A stretch of DNA of 57,938 nucleotides from an uncultured Lachnospiraceae bacterium (GCA_910577275.1 CAJTMW010000027.1:1-57938); one strand, 5' to 3'. Positions 39,431 through 48,153 are shown, numbered from the stretch's first letter. Made by a program: numbers and translations. Notes: generated from the sequence alone by a model not told the origin.

Positions 39431-39463
39431 AGTCTGATTCTTTTTACGGGAGTCAGACTTTTT
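39431..39463 (+). terminator. Terminator after the FMN_bind-like gene
   Basis: AGTCTGATTC (39431-39440) pairs with GAGTCAGACT (39450-39459), one G-U pair, followed by TTTTT. Rho-independent terminator. Confidence 0.85.
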
Positions 39464-39473
39464 GTTATAATAA

Positions 39474-39528
39474 GCGTTTGTTACAATAAGCGTCAGCGTT
39501 TGTTACAATAAGCATAAGCGTTTGTTAC
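39474..39528 (+). promoter_or_regulatory. Three 22-bp-spaced direct repeats upstream of the ABC exporter promoter
   Basis: GCGTTTGTTACAATAAGC occurs identically at 39474-39491 and 39496-39513; the first 11 bases recur at 39518-39528. Copy starts are exactly 22 bp apart, so all face the same side of the helix. The third copy touches the -35 position of a promoter whose -10 box is TAAAAT (39550-39555). This is the architecture of an OmpR-type response-regulator activation site. The regulator encoded at 43086 is the natural candidate. Confidence 0.7.
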
Positions 39529-39596
39529 CAGTCTGTAACCTCTTTCCGTTAAAATAGAATCAGGCAGAAACAGATAAGGAAAGGATGAGAGGAGTC

Positions 39597-40295
39597 ATGG
39601 AAAAAACAAGGGAAATTCTGATAGCGAGAAATTTGAAAAAATATTACGGGAGCGGAGAAAGTCTGGTAAAGGCGGTGGACGGTATCAGCCTGTCGGTGCA
39701 GGAAGGGGAGTTTGTGGCCATTGTGGGAACCAGCGGAAGCGGGAAAAGCACGCTGCTGCACCTTTTAGGCGGCCTTGATTATGCGGACGAGGGAGAGGTT
39801 ATCATCGACGGCATGGATGTGCTTAAGATGAAGGATGAGGAGCAGACGGTCTTCCGCAGGAGAAAAATCGGCTTTATCTTTCAAAATTATAATTTGCTGG
39901 CGGCGTCTGACGTTTACAAAAATGTAACTCTGCCAATCCGCCTTGACGGGAACCGCCCGGACGAGGCCTATATTGATATGATATTAAAGCTCCTTGGGCT
40001 GGAGGACAAAAAAGGGCGCAGACCCAACCAGCTTTCAGGAGGACAGCAGCAGAGGGTTGCCATTGCAAGGGCGCTGGCGGGAAAGCCGGCCATTATTCTG
40101 GCGGACGAGCCTACGGGAAATCTGGATTCCAGAACCAGCGCGGAGGTTATGGGACTTTTGCACAGGAGCGGAAGGGAATTTCATCAGACCATTCTGATGA
40201 TTACACATAACGAGGAAATCGCTCAGTTGGCGGACAGAATCATTCATTTGGAGGACGGAAGAATCGTGGGAGGACAGGCTCATGGGACGAAATAA
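39597..40295 (+). CDS. ABC exporter ATPase (Bce/MacB-type)
   Basis: A 232-residue ATPase with Walker A GTSGSGKST, signature LSGGQQQR, Walker B IILADEPTGNLDS and ILMITHNEE. The GNLDS ending and the length mark the LolD/MacB/BceA branch that drives FtsX-like permeases. These systems resist or sense antimicrobial peptides or move lipids. The start at 39597 follows GAGAGGAGTC. The permease gene follows after 13 bp, and a two-component system after that, the typical Bce layout. Confidence 0.92.
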   Translation: MEKTREILIARNLKKYYGSGESLVKAVDGISLSVQEGEFVAIVGTSGSGKSTLLHLLGGLDYADEGEVIIDGMDVLKMKDEEQTVFRRRKIGFIFQNYNLLAASDVYKNVTLPIRLDGNRPDEAYIDMILKLLGLEDKKGRRPNQLSGGQQQRVAIARALAGKPAIILADEPTGNLDSRTSAEVMGLLHRSGREFHQTILMITHNEEIAQLADRIIHLEDGRIVGGQAHGTK

Positions 40296-40308
40296 AGAGG
40301 GAAAGGAA

Positions 40309-42987
40309 ATGAAAGCGTACGAGCAGAGAGCCGTCCGCCGGATTTTCCGCAATAACAACAAGGAAGCCGTAAGCGAGCTGGCGATGGACAATTACTATGC
40401 GCATAAAACAAGGAACAGGGTGGCGGTTCTGGCCATTGTCCTTACCACGATTCTGATTACGGCGATTTTTACGGTGGGTATCAGCTGGGTCAGTACTATC
40501 GTAAATTATGGGGAGTCTGCGCCCGGCCCCGGCTGTGAGGGCGCTCTTTCGGCAGGTAAGGAGCATCTTGAAAAGATTCGGGAGCTGCCGCAGGTGGCAT
40601 ACGCCGATTACACAAAGAAATGCAGCAGCTCTCCTCTTTTAAACGAGGAGTTTGCAGGCATTGAGGTCTGGCTTCTTGCGCCGGAGGAAAGCTATTTGGA
40701 GCACAATTTTGTAAAATTAATCGAGGGGCATTACCCGAAAGAGGCGGGAGAAATCCTGATTTCCGACGCCATGGTAAGGCGGCTTGGGCTGACAGGCGCA
40801 GCTGGCGGGGCGGCAGGTAGCGCGCAGGACGGTATGACTGCGGCGGGCGGCGGAACCGACAGCATGACAGGCAGCGGAACTGACAGTGTAGCAGGCAGCC
40901 CACTGGGCAAAAGGATTACTCTCAAAATGAAGGTGGCCGGGGAGGAACAGCCCCATGAGATGGAAGAAAAGGACTTTGATTTTACCGTTTGCGGGTATTT
41001 TAAGAATCCACTGGTCAGTCTGGAAAACGTTTATGATGAGATTTACACCACGGAGGATTTTATCAGGGAGCACAATCCGTCCATACTAGAGCGGGAAGGG
41101 CAGGTGTATATCCATCTGAACAATTTAAATCCCCTTATGATGAAGTCGGACGTGGTGGAAAAGCTGAGGGAGGTTTCCCGGGCGGCGGGATGCGGGGGCA
41201 TACAGACCAAATATACCACGGACTTAACAGGTACGCTGATAGGGGTCTTTCCGGCTTTTCTGCTGGTGTGCCTGCTGATGCTTGGCGGCTATTTCCTGAT
41301 TTACAATATTTTTTATATTTCGGTGGCGGCGGATATCCGCTGGTTCGGTATGATAAAAACCATCGGGACAACGCCCGGGCAACTGAAAAAAATTCTGCTG
41401 ATTCAGATACGCAGGCTGGGAGTAATTGGCATTTGCGCAGGAGACGGGATTGGCTATCTGATTGGAAATCTGCTGGGGCCGGGGGTGATGAGCCATACGG
41501 TGTACGGACAGTTTTATGAAGCGCCGCCGGTGATTCCCATACTGCTTTTAGGAGCCGGATTTGCCTGGCTCACTATCAGAATCAGCGCCGGAACCGCTAT
41601 GAAAACGGCATGTTCCGTTTCCCCTGTGGAGGCCGCCCGGTTTGAGCCGGGGAAGAAAAGAAATATTTTTACCATATTGTCTCTCACCTTAAGTATTATT
41701 ATCTTTGTGGTGGTGAGCAACGCCACCCTTGGCTATTCCGTAGATAAGATGGTGGCCCGTTATAATCAGGAGCAGGGGCGGATTTTGCATAAGAGCAGTA
41801 AATGGCAGTTGGGCGAGGAGCCTTATGAGCCGATGAGCGAAAGTCTTGCAGAAGAAATCGGGGCGCTTCCTTTTGTAAGCGGCGTCGATGTGATTTACAG
41901 GGCAAGAACCCTGCCTGACTATATAGAATATGAGGGAGGCCGGCAATACCTGCATTCCCTCGGAAGGGTAAAGCTGGAGGGAAGGCTTGAGGAATGGCGC
42001 GAAGCAATGAAGGGCTGCCCGGAGTACGGGGAAATCTATTACGAGGAGTTGGAGAAAATGAATTTCAGCGAGACGGACGTTTTTCTGGAGGTTTTGGGAC
42101 TTCCGGCGGGCCGGCTTATGAAAAACATGCCCTATCTGCAGATACTGGAGGGGGAATTGAACCCGGAGGAGTTTGCCACGGGCGAGTATATCGTCTGGCA
42201 GGAAATGCAGACCAATCAGGGATTGTCCGGTAAGGAATGGAGGGAAAAGCAGCTTCACGCCGGGGAGGAGCTCACACTGAAATTCTGGGATGACGGGACG
42301 GAAAGCTATGTAAGCCGTCAGGTAAAGGTGATGGCTGTGGTGGAGCGCACTGACCCTTTCGGGACAGCGGATATCGATTTCAGCAGCGTGATAATACCGG
42401 ATACCATGTTCCGTGAGATTTATTCAAATTATGAAAAGCGGATTGCCTCTTTACAGATTATGGGAGAGACGGAATTCACAAAGGAGCAGAACGGGCAGGT
42501 TCAGGGAATTCTCGCCAGGGAGCACAACACCCAGCTTATGATGGAATCCCGCTATGTGACCAGAAGCGACGCGCAGTATAACAAAAACACCATGACCTTT
42601 GGCGGGCTTTTCCTGACGGTTCTTCTGGGAATTATCGGGATTTCCAATGTGATTAACACCCTGACCAGCGACGTGTTTGCAAGGCGCAGGGAGCTGGCGG
42701 CGCTGCAGTCCATTGGAATGACGGTAAGGCAGCTTAAGGGGATGCTTTTTAAGGAAGCGATGAAATATTGCCTTCCGGCGGTTCTTCTTGCGGTTCCCGC
42801 AGGCGGCGTCCTGGCCTTTATGGTAGCGGGCGACTGGACGTTTACAGGTTTTTCCCCGGCGCTTTTTATAGCGGCGTCTTTGGGCGCGGCGACGGTGATT
42901 TCGGGAATTGCCCTTGTGGTAACGGACATATTGGTAAAAAATTTAAACAGAAAATCCATTGTTGAAAGACTGCGGGAGATTGAGTAA
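40309..42987 (+). CDS. ABC exporter permease (FtsX/BceB-like)
   Basis: An 892-residue permease with a first membrane helix (about 36-60), a large outside domain, three helices near residues 310-440, another outside domain, and three C-terminal helices with the FtsX-type motif MTVRQLKGMLFKEAMKY. Two FtsX domains make it much longer than BceB (about 650). Within the first outside domain (about 160-200) there is a Gly/Ser/Thr-rich insert (GAAGGAAGS, GTDSMTGSGTDSVAGS) that looks like a repeat expansion. It works with the upstream ATPase. Substrate unknown; antimicrobial-peptide detoxification is the usual role of such clusters. Confidence 0.9.
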   Translation: MKAYEQRAVRRIFRNNNKEAVSELAMDNYYAHKTRNRVAVLAIVLTTILITAIFTVGISWVSTIVNYGESAPGPGCEGALSAGKEHLEKIRELPQVAYADYTKKCSSSPLLNEEFAGIEVWLLAPEESYLEHNFVKLIEGHYPKEAGEILISDAMVRRLGLTGAAGGAAGSAQDGMTAAGGGTDSMTGSGTDSVAGSPLGKRITLKMKVAGEEQPHEMEEKDFDFTVCGYFKNPLVSLENVYDEIYTTEDFIREHNPSILEREGQVYIHLNNLNPLMMKSDVVEKLREVSRAAGCGGIQTKYTTDLTGTLIGVFPAFLLVCLLMLGGYFLIYNIFYISVAADIRWFGMIKTIGTTPGQLKKILLIQIRRLGVIGICAGDGIGYLIGNLLGPGVMSHTVYGQFYEAPPVIPILLLGAGFAWLTIRISAGTAMKTACSVSPVEAARFEPGKKRNIFTILSLTLSIIIFVVVSNATLGYSVDKMVARYNQEQGRILHKSSKWQLGEEPYEPMSESLAEEIGALPFVSGVDVIYRARTLPDYIEYEGGRQYLHSLGRVKLEGRLEEWREAMKGCPEYGEIYYEELEKMNFSETDVFLEVLGLPAGRLMKNMPYLQILEGELNPEEFATGEYIVWQEMQTNQGLSGKEWREKQLHAGEELTLKFWDDGTESYVSRQVKVMAVVERTDPFGTADIDFSSVIIPDTMFREIYSNYEKRIASLQIMGETEFTKEQNGQVQGILAREHNTQLMMESRYVTRSDAQYNKNTMTFGGLFLTVLLGIIGISNVINTLTSDVFARRRELAALQSIGMTVRQLKGMLFKEAMKYCLPAVLLAVPAGGVLAFMVAGDWTFTGFSPALFIAASLGAATVISGIALVVTDILVKNLNRKSIVERLREIE

Positions 42988-43085
42988 AATAAACGAAAGC
43001 GGCTGCCAAAGCTCTGACAGGGACAGGGCTGCAGGCGGGGATATGGAAAGGAAATCAGCAGGAAAAACGACTGGGGGGAAAACAG

Positions 43086-43766
43086 ATGCCGACAGAACTT
43101 CTGGTAGTGGAGGACGATGAACTTTTGCGGCGCGGAATCGCTTTTGCCCTGAGAAAGGAAGGGTATCTGGTGAGAGAGGCGGGAAGCCTTGAGGAGGCAA
43201 GGCGGGCGTGGCATGAGCGGCTCCGCCTTGTCATTCTCGACCTGAATCTGCCGGACGGCGACGGCCGGGAGCTTCTTTCACAGTTCCGGGCGGGCGGAGT
43301 GCCTGTGATTGTGCTGACGGCCAGGGACAGGGAGGAGGATGCGGTGAAAAGCTTTGATTTGGGCTGCGACGATTATGTCACCAAGCCCTTTTCCACCGTG
43401 CTCCTGCGCCGGAGGATTGCCGCCGTGCTGCGGCGGGCGGGAACGGGTAACGGAAATGTCTACTGTCACGGCGAACTGGTTTACAGGTTTTCGGAAAAGG
43501 AGCTTTTGCGAAGCGGACAGAGCGTGAAGCTTACCGGAACGGAGAGACGGCTTTTGGAGGTATTCTTGAAGCACCGCAATCAGGTGCTGACAAGGGAAGC
43601 CTTGCTTGAGCAGGTGTGGGACGCCTATGAAAATTATGTGGATGAGCGGACGCTTAAAGTAAATATCAGCCGCCTGCGCGAGAAGGTGGAGAAGGACGCC
43701 AGAAATCCCGAGTATATTTGCACAGTGTTCGGGATTGGGTATAAATGGAGCGACGGGCATGAGTAG
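43086..43766 (+). CDS. OmpR-family response regulator (exporter-linked)
   Basis: A 226-residue regulator with a receiver domain (acid pocket EDD at 9-11, phospho-acceptor D52 in VILDLNLPDGDG, lysine in VTKPF) and a winged-helix effector domain (SVKLTGTERRLLEVF to VFGIGYKWSDG). It is followed with overlap by its sensor kinase gene. By position it should control the exporter at 39597-42987 through the 22-bp direct repeats upstream. The start codon is ATG after GGGGGGAAA. Confidence 0.93.
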   Translation: MPTELLVVEDDELLRRGIAFALRKEGYLVREAGSLEEARRAWHERLRLVILDLNLPDGDGRELLSQFRAGGVPVIVLTARDREEDAVKSFDLGCDDYVTKPFSTVLLRRRIAAVLRRAGTGNGNVYCHGELVYRFSEKELLRSGQSVKLTGTERRLLEVFLKHRNQVLTREALLEQVWDAYENYVDERTLKVNISRLREKVEKDARNPEYICTVFGIGYKWSDGHE

Positions 43767-44829
43767 CGGCGTAGGATTGGCAACGGAAGACTTTTGGGGG
43801 AGGATGAATATATTATGCGGACAGGCCGGCGGACGGGGCGCGCAGTTTTCCGTCTGGCTATTGGCTGCGGTTCTTTTGTTATTGTGCATTTGTCTTGCAG
43901 CGGCGCTCTGGCGCTGTCACAGGCTGACACAAAGAGTGCGGCTGGTAATGGAGCAGGTAAACGATGTGATTGAAGGACTGATTCACCATAAGAAGCCGAC
44001 GGAGTTTTCAGAAGCCGGGGATACTCTTTTAGGGAAGTTTCAGCACGGTATTTTCCAGCTGTATGGAATACTCTGCTCTTATGAGGAAAGGGAGCGGCGG
44101 CAGAAGGAGGAGCTTGGAAGCGCCATCAGCGATTTGGTGCATCAGATGAATACTCCCATTGCCAATATCCGGCTGTACAGCGGATTTCTGGAGGATACGG
44201 AGCTTTCCGCCGGGGAGCGGCAGGCCTTTGCAAAGAGCATCGCCCGGCAGGCGGAAAAGCTTGCCTGGCTGGGAGAAAGCTTTGGAAAGCTCTCCCGCCT
44301 TGAAACGGGAATTATAAAGCTGCAGCCTGTAAAGCAGCCCGTGCTTCCGGCGCTGCTTGGCGCAATCGACCAGATTACCTTAAAAGCAAAAGAAAACGGA
44401 AACGATATCCGGCTTTCCGGCAATCAGAAGCTTACCGCCGTATTTGACCGGAAATGGACGGAGGAGGTTTTTTATAATCTGCTGGACAATGCGGTGAAAT
44501 ATGGAAACAGGGACAGCGCAATCACCACCTGCCTTATGGAGGGTGAGATTTATGTGCGGATTGATGTGGTAAACGAGGGACCGCAGATTCCTGAAAAGGA
44601 ATACCCGAAGATTTTCAGGAGGTTTTACCGGGGAGAAGCGGCAGGGCAGCAGGCGGGCGTGGGGCTTGGACTGTATCTGGCGAGAGAGATTGTGAGAGAA
44701 CAGGGCGGATACATCAAAGCTGCGGGCCGGCCGGACGGGCGGACTGTGTTTTCGGTGTATTTGCCCTGTTGCGATGCGGGGAGCCTTGAACGCCTGCCAG
44801 TATCAATTTTGCCGGAATCTGAAAATTGA
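43759..44829 (+). CDS. Sensor histidine kinase (short, intramembrane-sensing type)
   Basis: A 356-residue kinase. A single clear membrane segment lies at about residues 30-52 (VWLLAAVLLLLCICLAAALW), with almost no external domain. Then follow a linker, the H-box LVHQMNTPIANIRL (H128), and the ATPase domain (N-box LLDNAVKYG, G-box VGLGLYLAREIV). The H-box form HQMNTPI is typical of kinases paired with Bce-type exporters, which sense through the transporter. The ATG overlaps the regulator stop (ATGAGTAG). A longer frame from 43735 is possible but less likely. Confidence 0.9.
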   Translation: MSSGVGLATEDFWGRMNILCGQAGGRGAQFSVWLLAAVLLLLCICLAAALWRCHRLTQRVRLVMEQVNDVIEGLIHHKKPTEFSEAGDTLLGKFQHGIFQLYGILCSYEERERRQKEELGSAISDLVHQMNTPIANIRLYSGFLEDTELSAGERQAFAKSIARQAEKLAWLGESFGKLSRLETGIIKLQPVKQPVLPALLGAIDQITLKAKENGNDIRLSGNQKLTAVFDRKWTEEVFYNLLDNAVKYGNRDSAITTCLMEGEIYVRIDVVNEGPQIPEKEYPKIFRRFYRGEAAGQQAGVGLGLYLAREIVREQGGYIKAAGRPDGRTVFSVYLPCCDAGSLERLPVSILPESEN

Positions 44830-44830
44830 T

Positions 44831-44843
44831 TACCGTGACGGTA
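44831..44843. repeat. Perfect short dyad after the kinase gene
   Basis: TACCGT-G-ACGGTA is a perfect 13-bp inverted repeat 33 bp upstream of the -10 box of the JAB-type gene, a plausible operator. Confidence 0.45.
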
Positions 44844-44875
44844 GTAAAAGGGGAATAGTAATTTTTTTAAAATTT

Positions 44876-44884
44876 TGATATAAT
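44876..44884 (+). promoter_or_regulatory. Extended -10 promoter of the JAB-type gene
   Basis: TGATATAAT (extended -10, TATAAT at 44879-44884) within an AT-rich stretch, 22 bp before the start codon. The -35 region has no good match. Confidence 0.5.
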
Positions 44885-44906
44885 AAGGAAAAGAAGGTGA
44901 TTATAG

Positions 44907-45543
44907 ATGGCTTCAGATGAGGAAAAAATATTTCAAAATGAATTGGAAATGGCAAAGAAACGTGACCATAAAATTATGATTACTGATGAGGCTATTGAAA
45001 AAGTACCGTTGGTCAGATATAAAGAGATACCTGAAAGTGAATATTTGATGTTACGGGAATTGGCGAAGGAAGTACTGACGGTCTCCAAAAATGATAATCA
45101 TTCCAATGAGGTTGCGCTTACTTACAGCCTTGATTACAGGAAACTGATTGCCGAAGGTAAGGTGTTTATGGGGGTTGCGTTGGGGGATGAACATTCTAGT
45201 TGACCCTTGTATGAATACCGTGGCATATCATCTGATAACAGCCTCTTTTGATTGTATTGTTATTGTGCTCCATAACCATCCTTCCCTGTCAAAATTTTCA
45301 CTGGAAGATATAAAGTTTTTTCTGGGCAACGGAACGGTTAAGATGATGGTGGTAGTTACAAATTTAGGAAACATTTCATATCTGGTAAAAAGGGATAGCT
45401 ATAACCGTCATAAAGCGATAGGAATTTATAATCATGCAGTCAGTGTCCATAATGAGGGAAGCGGTCTGCGTGATTATCAGAAAGCAGTATCTTATTTTCT
45501 TTCAAATTGTTATGAAGCAAATATTATCTATGAAGACCGTTAG
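44907..45543 (+). pseudogene. JAB/RadC-like metalloprotease-fold gene broken by a frameshift
   Basis: Two overlapping frames together make one protein of about 212 residues. The first (44907-45203) ends ...MGVALGDEHSS and a stop. The second frame, shifted by one, continues without interruption as VDPCMNTVAYHLITASF and IVLHNHPSLSKFSLEDIKFF to 45543. HNHPS followed by S and D is the JAMM zinc motif of RadC-type proteins. A single extra base close to 45193-45200 would explain the break. Base composition is AT-richer than the surroundings, and a 63-residue unknown gene follows, both signs of an acquired island. It has a good ribosome binding site and promoter, so the break may be recent or a sequencing error. 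Confidence 0.75.
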
Positions 45544-45554
45544 GAGGTGCTGAC

Positions 45555-45746
45555 ATGTCTGAGAGGATGATTTTAAGTGAAAAACCGGAAGATAACAAAG
45601 CGGCTGCCGAGTGGGGGATGAAGCAGGCAGAATTGATGAGGAAGGGTGAGGAAATTACGCAGAGGTTAGTGGAAAAGTATACACCTATTATTTTAGCGCG
45701 CAATACGCAGGAAACAAGCGGGAGAGAAAACGGAAATAATTATTAG
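45555..45746 (+). CDS. Small 63-residue soluble protein of unknown function
   Basis: A 63-residue, charged protein with a strong ribosome binding site (TTAGGAGGTGCTGAC before the ATG). It has a helical centre (DNKAAAEWGMKQAELMRKGE) and a polar tail. It starts 11 bp after the JAB-type frame and shares its terminator at 45795, so both probably form one transcript. I recognise no family. The composition is that of small accessory proteins of mobile elements. Confidence 0.6.
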   Translation: MSERMILSEKPEDNKAAAEWGMKQAELMRKGEEITQRLVEKYTPIILARNTQETSGRENGNNY

Positions 45747-45794
45747 AGAGATGCCGGACATAGATGCAGACCGGTCAATAGGCCTGATATATTT

Positions 45795-45822
45795 CGCCAC
45801 CCGTTTTCGGGTGGCGTTTGTT
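45795..45822 (+). terminator. Terminator of the JAB-type island
   Basis: CGCCACCCG (45795-45803), TTTT loop, CGGGTGGCG (45808-45816), then TTTGTTT. Strong Rho-independent terminator. Confidence 0.92.
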
Positions 45823-45836
45823 TCCATAGAATAACG

Positions 45837-46499
45837 CTACATGCTTGCAATTCTCTTTAATGTATTGTTCAGCCCGAGGAGCACAAAAATATCGTTCTTC
45901 TGTACAGGGTCGTCTGCGTCCGGGTTGATGACAAGGGCGCCGCCCCGCCTGATGGCAACCACGTTCACGCCGTACTTTTTACGCAGATTCAGTTCTTTCA
46001 GACTTTTCCCAATCCAGCTGCCAAGGATATCGATATCCGCAATGGAATATTCGCTGGTAAGCTCGATTGCGTCAAAGAGGTTGTTGAAGGCAAGGGCGTT
46101 TGCGAGATGGACGCCCCTTTCCTTTTCGGGATGGACAATCTCGTCAACGCCGATTTTGGTGAGTATTTTTCCCTGTGTTTCGTCGTAGGCCTTTGCAATC
46201 ACCAGGTCGATTCCCTGTTCCTTTGCCCAGATAGACGCCAGAACAGCGGCCTCCAGGCCGTGGCCGATGGAAATGATTGCGCCGTTAAAATTCCGTCCGC
46301 CCAGCTCCTTTAGGGCTTCCTCATTGGTGACGTCCACGCACATGGCGAGGGTCACGTACTCTGCAATCTGCCTTATCTTCTTTTCATCCCTGTCGATGGC
46401 AAGCACCTTGCAGCCGTTGGCCTCGAGCTGCTTTGCCACGCTGGTTCCGAATCTTCCAAGTCCGATAACGATGTATTCCTTTTGCGTATGCTTTTTCAT
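45837..46499 (-). CDS. ktrA: Potassium uptake regulatory subunit KtrA (TrkA-type RCK protein)
   Basis: A 220-residue cytoplasmic gating ring subunit. The N-terminal RCK domain has the nucleotide-binding YIVIGLGRFGTSVAKQL and the acidic end of strand two in LAIDRDEKK; the C-terminal RCK_C domain follows (about 140-220). In related bacteria ATP/ADP binds the first and c-di-AMP the second domain. It follows ktrB on the same strand after 46 bp. The start at 46499 is preceded by GGAGGAAATC; longer frames begin inside ktrB. Confidence 0.93.
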   Translation of the reverse strand: MKKHTQKEYIVIGLGRFGTSVAKQLEANGCKVLAIDRDEKKIRQIAEYVTLAMCVDVTNEEALKELGGRNFNGAIISIGHGLEAAVLASIWAKEQGIDLVIAKAYDETQGKILTKIGVDEIVHPEKERGVHLANALAFNNLFDAIELTSEYSIADIDILGSWIGKSLKELNLRKKYGVNVVAIRRGGALVINPDADDPVQKNDIFVLLGLNNTLKRIASM

Positions 46500-46545
46500 T
46501 GATTTCCTCCATTCCAGTTCCGCTGCGGTTCTGTGTCTGTTCATT

Positions 46546-47898
46546 CTATCCGATAATAACCTTACTCTCCGCATGGGTAATATTCTCCGCCGGCGCGTTG
46601 CTGTTAAATGCCAGCGCAAGGGTGATGGGGCCGATTCGCCCCAGGTACATGGTCAGGGCAACGATTAATTTTCCAACCGGATTTAAGGAACCGGTTAACC
46701 CTCTTGACAGGCCCACGGTTGCGATTGCGGAGGTCATCTCATACAGCGTATCCAGAAAATTGCTCTGCTGGACTGCCAGAAGCGCCATTGTGAGCAGCAG
46801 CAGGGTGGAGAGGCTGAAAGTGACGATGGCCACGCACCGCCTGATGGTCTCGTCCGCTATTTTTCTGTGCATGATGGTGACGTCCTTTTTTCCGCGGATG
46901 TTGGCAAACATGGAGGCAAACAGTAAAATAATAGTCACTGTCTTTACGCCTCCCGCGGTTCCGGCAGGGGAGCCGCCGATGAACATTAATACCAGATAAG
47001 CAAGGCAGGAGACGGGCCGGAAAAGCTCCTGTGAAATGGTGGCAAAGCCGGCGGTCCTTAAGGTGACGGATTGAAAAAGGGCCGCCATGATTTTTTCAGG
47101 CCAGCTCATAATACCCAGGGTTGCCGGATTGTCAAATTCAAAAAGGAGCGTCAGAACAGTGCCGGTCACAATCAGGGACGAAGTGGCAATGATGACGAGC
47201 CTTGTGTGGAGATTGAGCTTTCGGGTATAGCCGCCTTCTTTTTGAAACCGGCCGGGAAAAAGGCTTCTTGCCAGCTCCCAGTATACCGGGAAGCCGAGGC
47301 CGCTTACTATAATTAAAAAAATTGTGGTCAGATTCAATATGATGTTGTCGCTGTAGGCGCAGAAGCTGTTACCGCCCAGAAGGTCGATGCCGGCGTTGCA
47401 AAAGGCGGATACCGCATGGAAAATGCCGTACCAGATTCCCCTGATTCCGAATTCGGGAATAAATACAAAGAAATAGCCCACAGCGCCGATGCCCTCAAGA
47501 ATCAGCGTGATTTTGAAAATCCGCAGAGTCAGCTTTACCAGGCCGGTTAAGGTGTCCAGATTGTAGGCGCTTTGAATCAGCATCCTGTCGGAAAGGGTGA
47601 TTCTGCGGTGGAAAACACATAAAATCAGGGTGGTAAAGGTGACGATTCCCAGTCCGCCGAACTGGATGAGAAAGAGAATCACCACCTGTCCGAAAGCGGA
47701 AAAGGTCTGGCCGATGTTTACGGTGGAGAGCCCTGTCACGCAGACGCTTGACATTGCCACAAACAAAGCGTCGAAAAAATCTATTTTCTGCCCCGGACGC
47801 AGGCTTACGGGAAGCAGAAGGCACAGGGTTCCGATGAGAGCCCCGGCAAGAAATCCCAGCATGATAATTACGGTTGTGGTCAGTTTATGTCTTTTCAT
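46546..47898 (-). CDS. ktrB: Potassium uptake channel subunit KtrB (TrkH-type)
   Basis: A 450-residue membrane protein of the Trk/Ktr/HKT family with four pseudo-repeats, each carrying a selectivity-filter segment: SSVCVTGLS, SAFCNAGID, SVTLRTAGFA and SAIATVGLS. The filter glycines are all present. It lets K+ (often with Na+ dependence) enter when gated by KtrA, encoded next. The ATG at 47898 follows CGGAGAAC and fits KtrB N-termini. A promoter is found at 47975-48003. Confidence 0.93.
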   Translation of the reverse strand: MKRHKLTTTVIIMLGFLAGALIGTLCLLLPVSLRPGQKIDFFDALFVAMSSVCVTGLSTVNIGQTFSAFGQVVILFLIQFGGLGIVTFTTLILCVFHRRITLSDRMLIQSAYNLDTLTGLVKLTLRIFKITLILEGIGAVGYFFVFIPEFGIRGIWYGIFHAVSAFCNAGIDLLGGNSFCAYSDNIILNLTTIFLIIVSGLGFPVYWELARSLFPGRFQKEGGYTRKLNLHTRLVIIATSSLIVTGTVLTLLFEFDNPATLGIMSWPEKIMAALFQSVTLRTAGFATISQELFRPVSCLAYLVLMFIGGSPAGTAGGVKTVTIILLFASMFANIRGKKDVTIMHRKIADETIRRCVAIVTFSLSTLLLLTMALLAVQQSNFLDTLYEMTSAIATVGLSRGLTGSLNPVGKLIVALTMYLGRIGPITLALAFNSNAPAENITHAESKVIIG

Positions 47899-47974
47899 AG
47901 TTCTCCGTTTTGCGCCGCCCGGCGCCTGTGAGAAAGGAGCCGGACATTTTTGCGCGAATACCTGAATTTTCCTT

Positions 47975-48003
47975 ATTGTACAATAGTTTGGAGGAGATGG
48001 CAA
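47975..48003 (-). promoter_or_regulatory. Promoter of the ktrB-ktrA operon
   Basis: On the minus strand TTGCCA (47998-48003), 17-bp spacer, TACAAT (47975-47980). The dispersed repeat copy begins 19 bp upstream of the -35 box. Confidence 0.65.
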
Positions 48004-48021
48004 GGAGGCTGTCTTCTAATC

Positions 48022-48153
48022 CACGGAAATCAATTTTCAGATTCCGGTGAGAGTATATGTCAGAGAGGATGTCAGCCGGAATGGTTCTTCGTGCTTTTAA
48101 GCACGTGTTGCCGCGCTTTCGCTCTATAAAAACGTAACGGATGCCAGGCGCGC
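48022..48153. repeat. Dispersed intergenic repeat, copy 1
   Basis: About 130 bp between ktrB and the DedA gene that recurs at 57820-57938. Shared blocks include CACGGAAATCAATTTT, GATTCCGGTGA, AGGATGTCAGCC and an identical run of more than 30 bases from GCCGCGCTTTCGC through CTATAAAAACGTAACGGATG. TTCCGG and CCGGAA enclose a direct repeat TGTCAG-AGAGGA-TGTCAG. Copy 1 has about 16 extra bases forming the hairpin CGTGCTTTTAAGCACG. No reading frame is conserved. The 183 bp that follow, up to 48336, contain nothing I can name. Confidence 0.8.

Noticed and set aside
45185..45205. Programmed +1 frameshift like that of prfB in the JAB-type gene
   Set aside because: The stop is UGA-C, but the preceding codon AGU cannot re-pair after a +1 slip and no correctly spaced Shine-Dalgarno-like stimulator is present.
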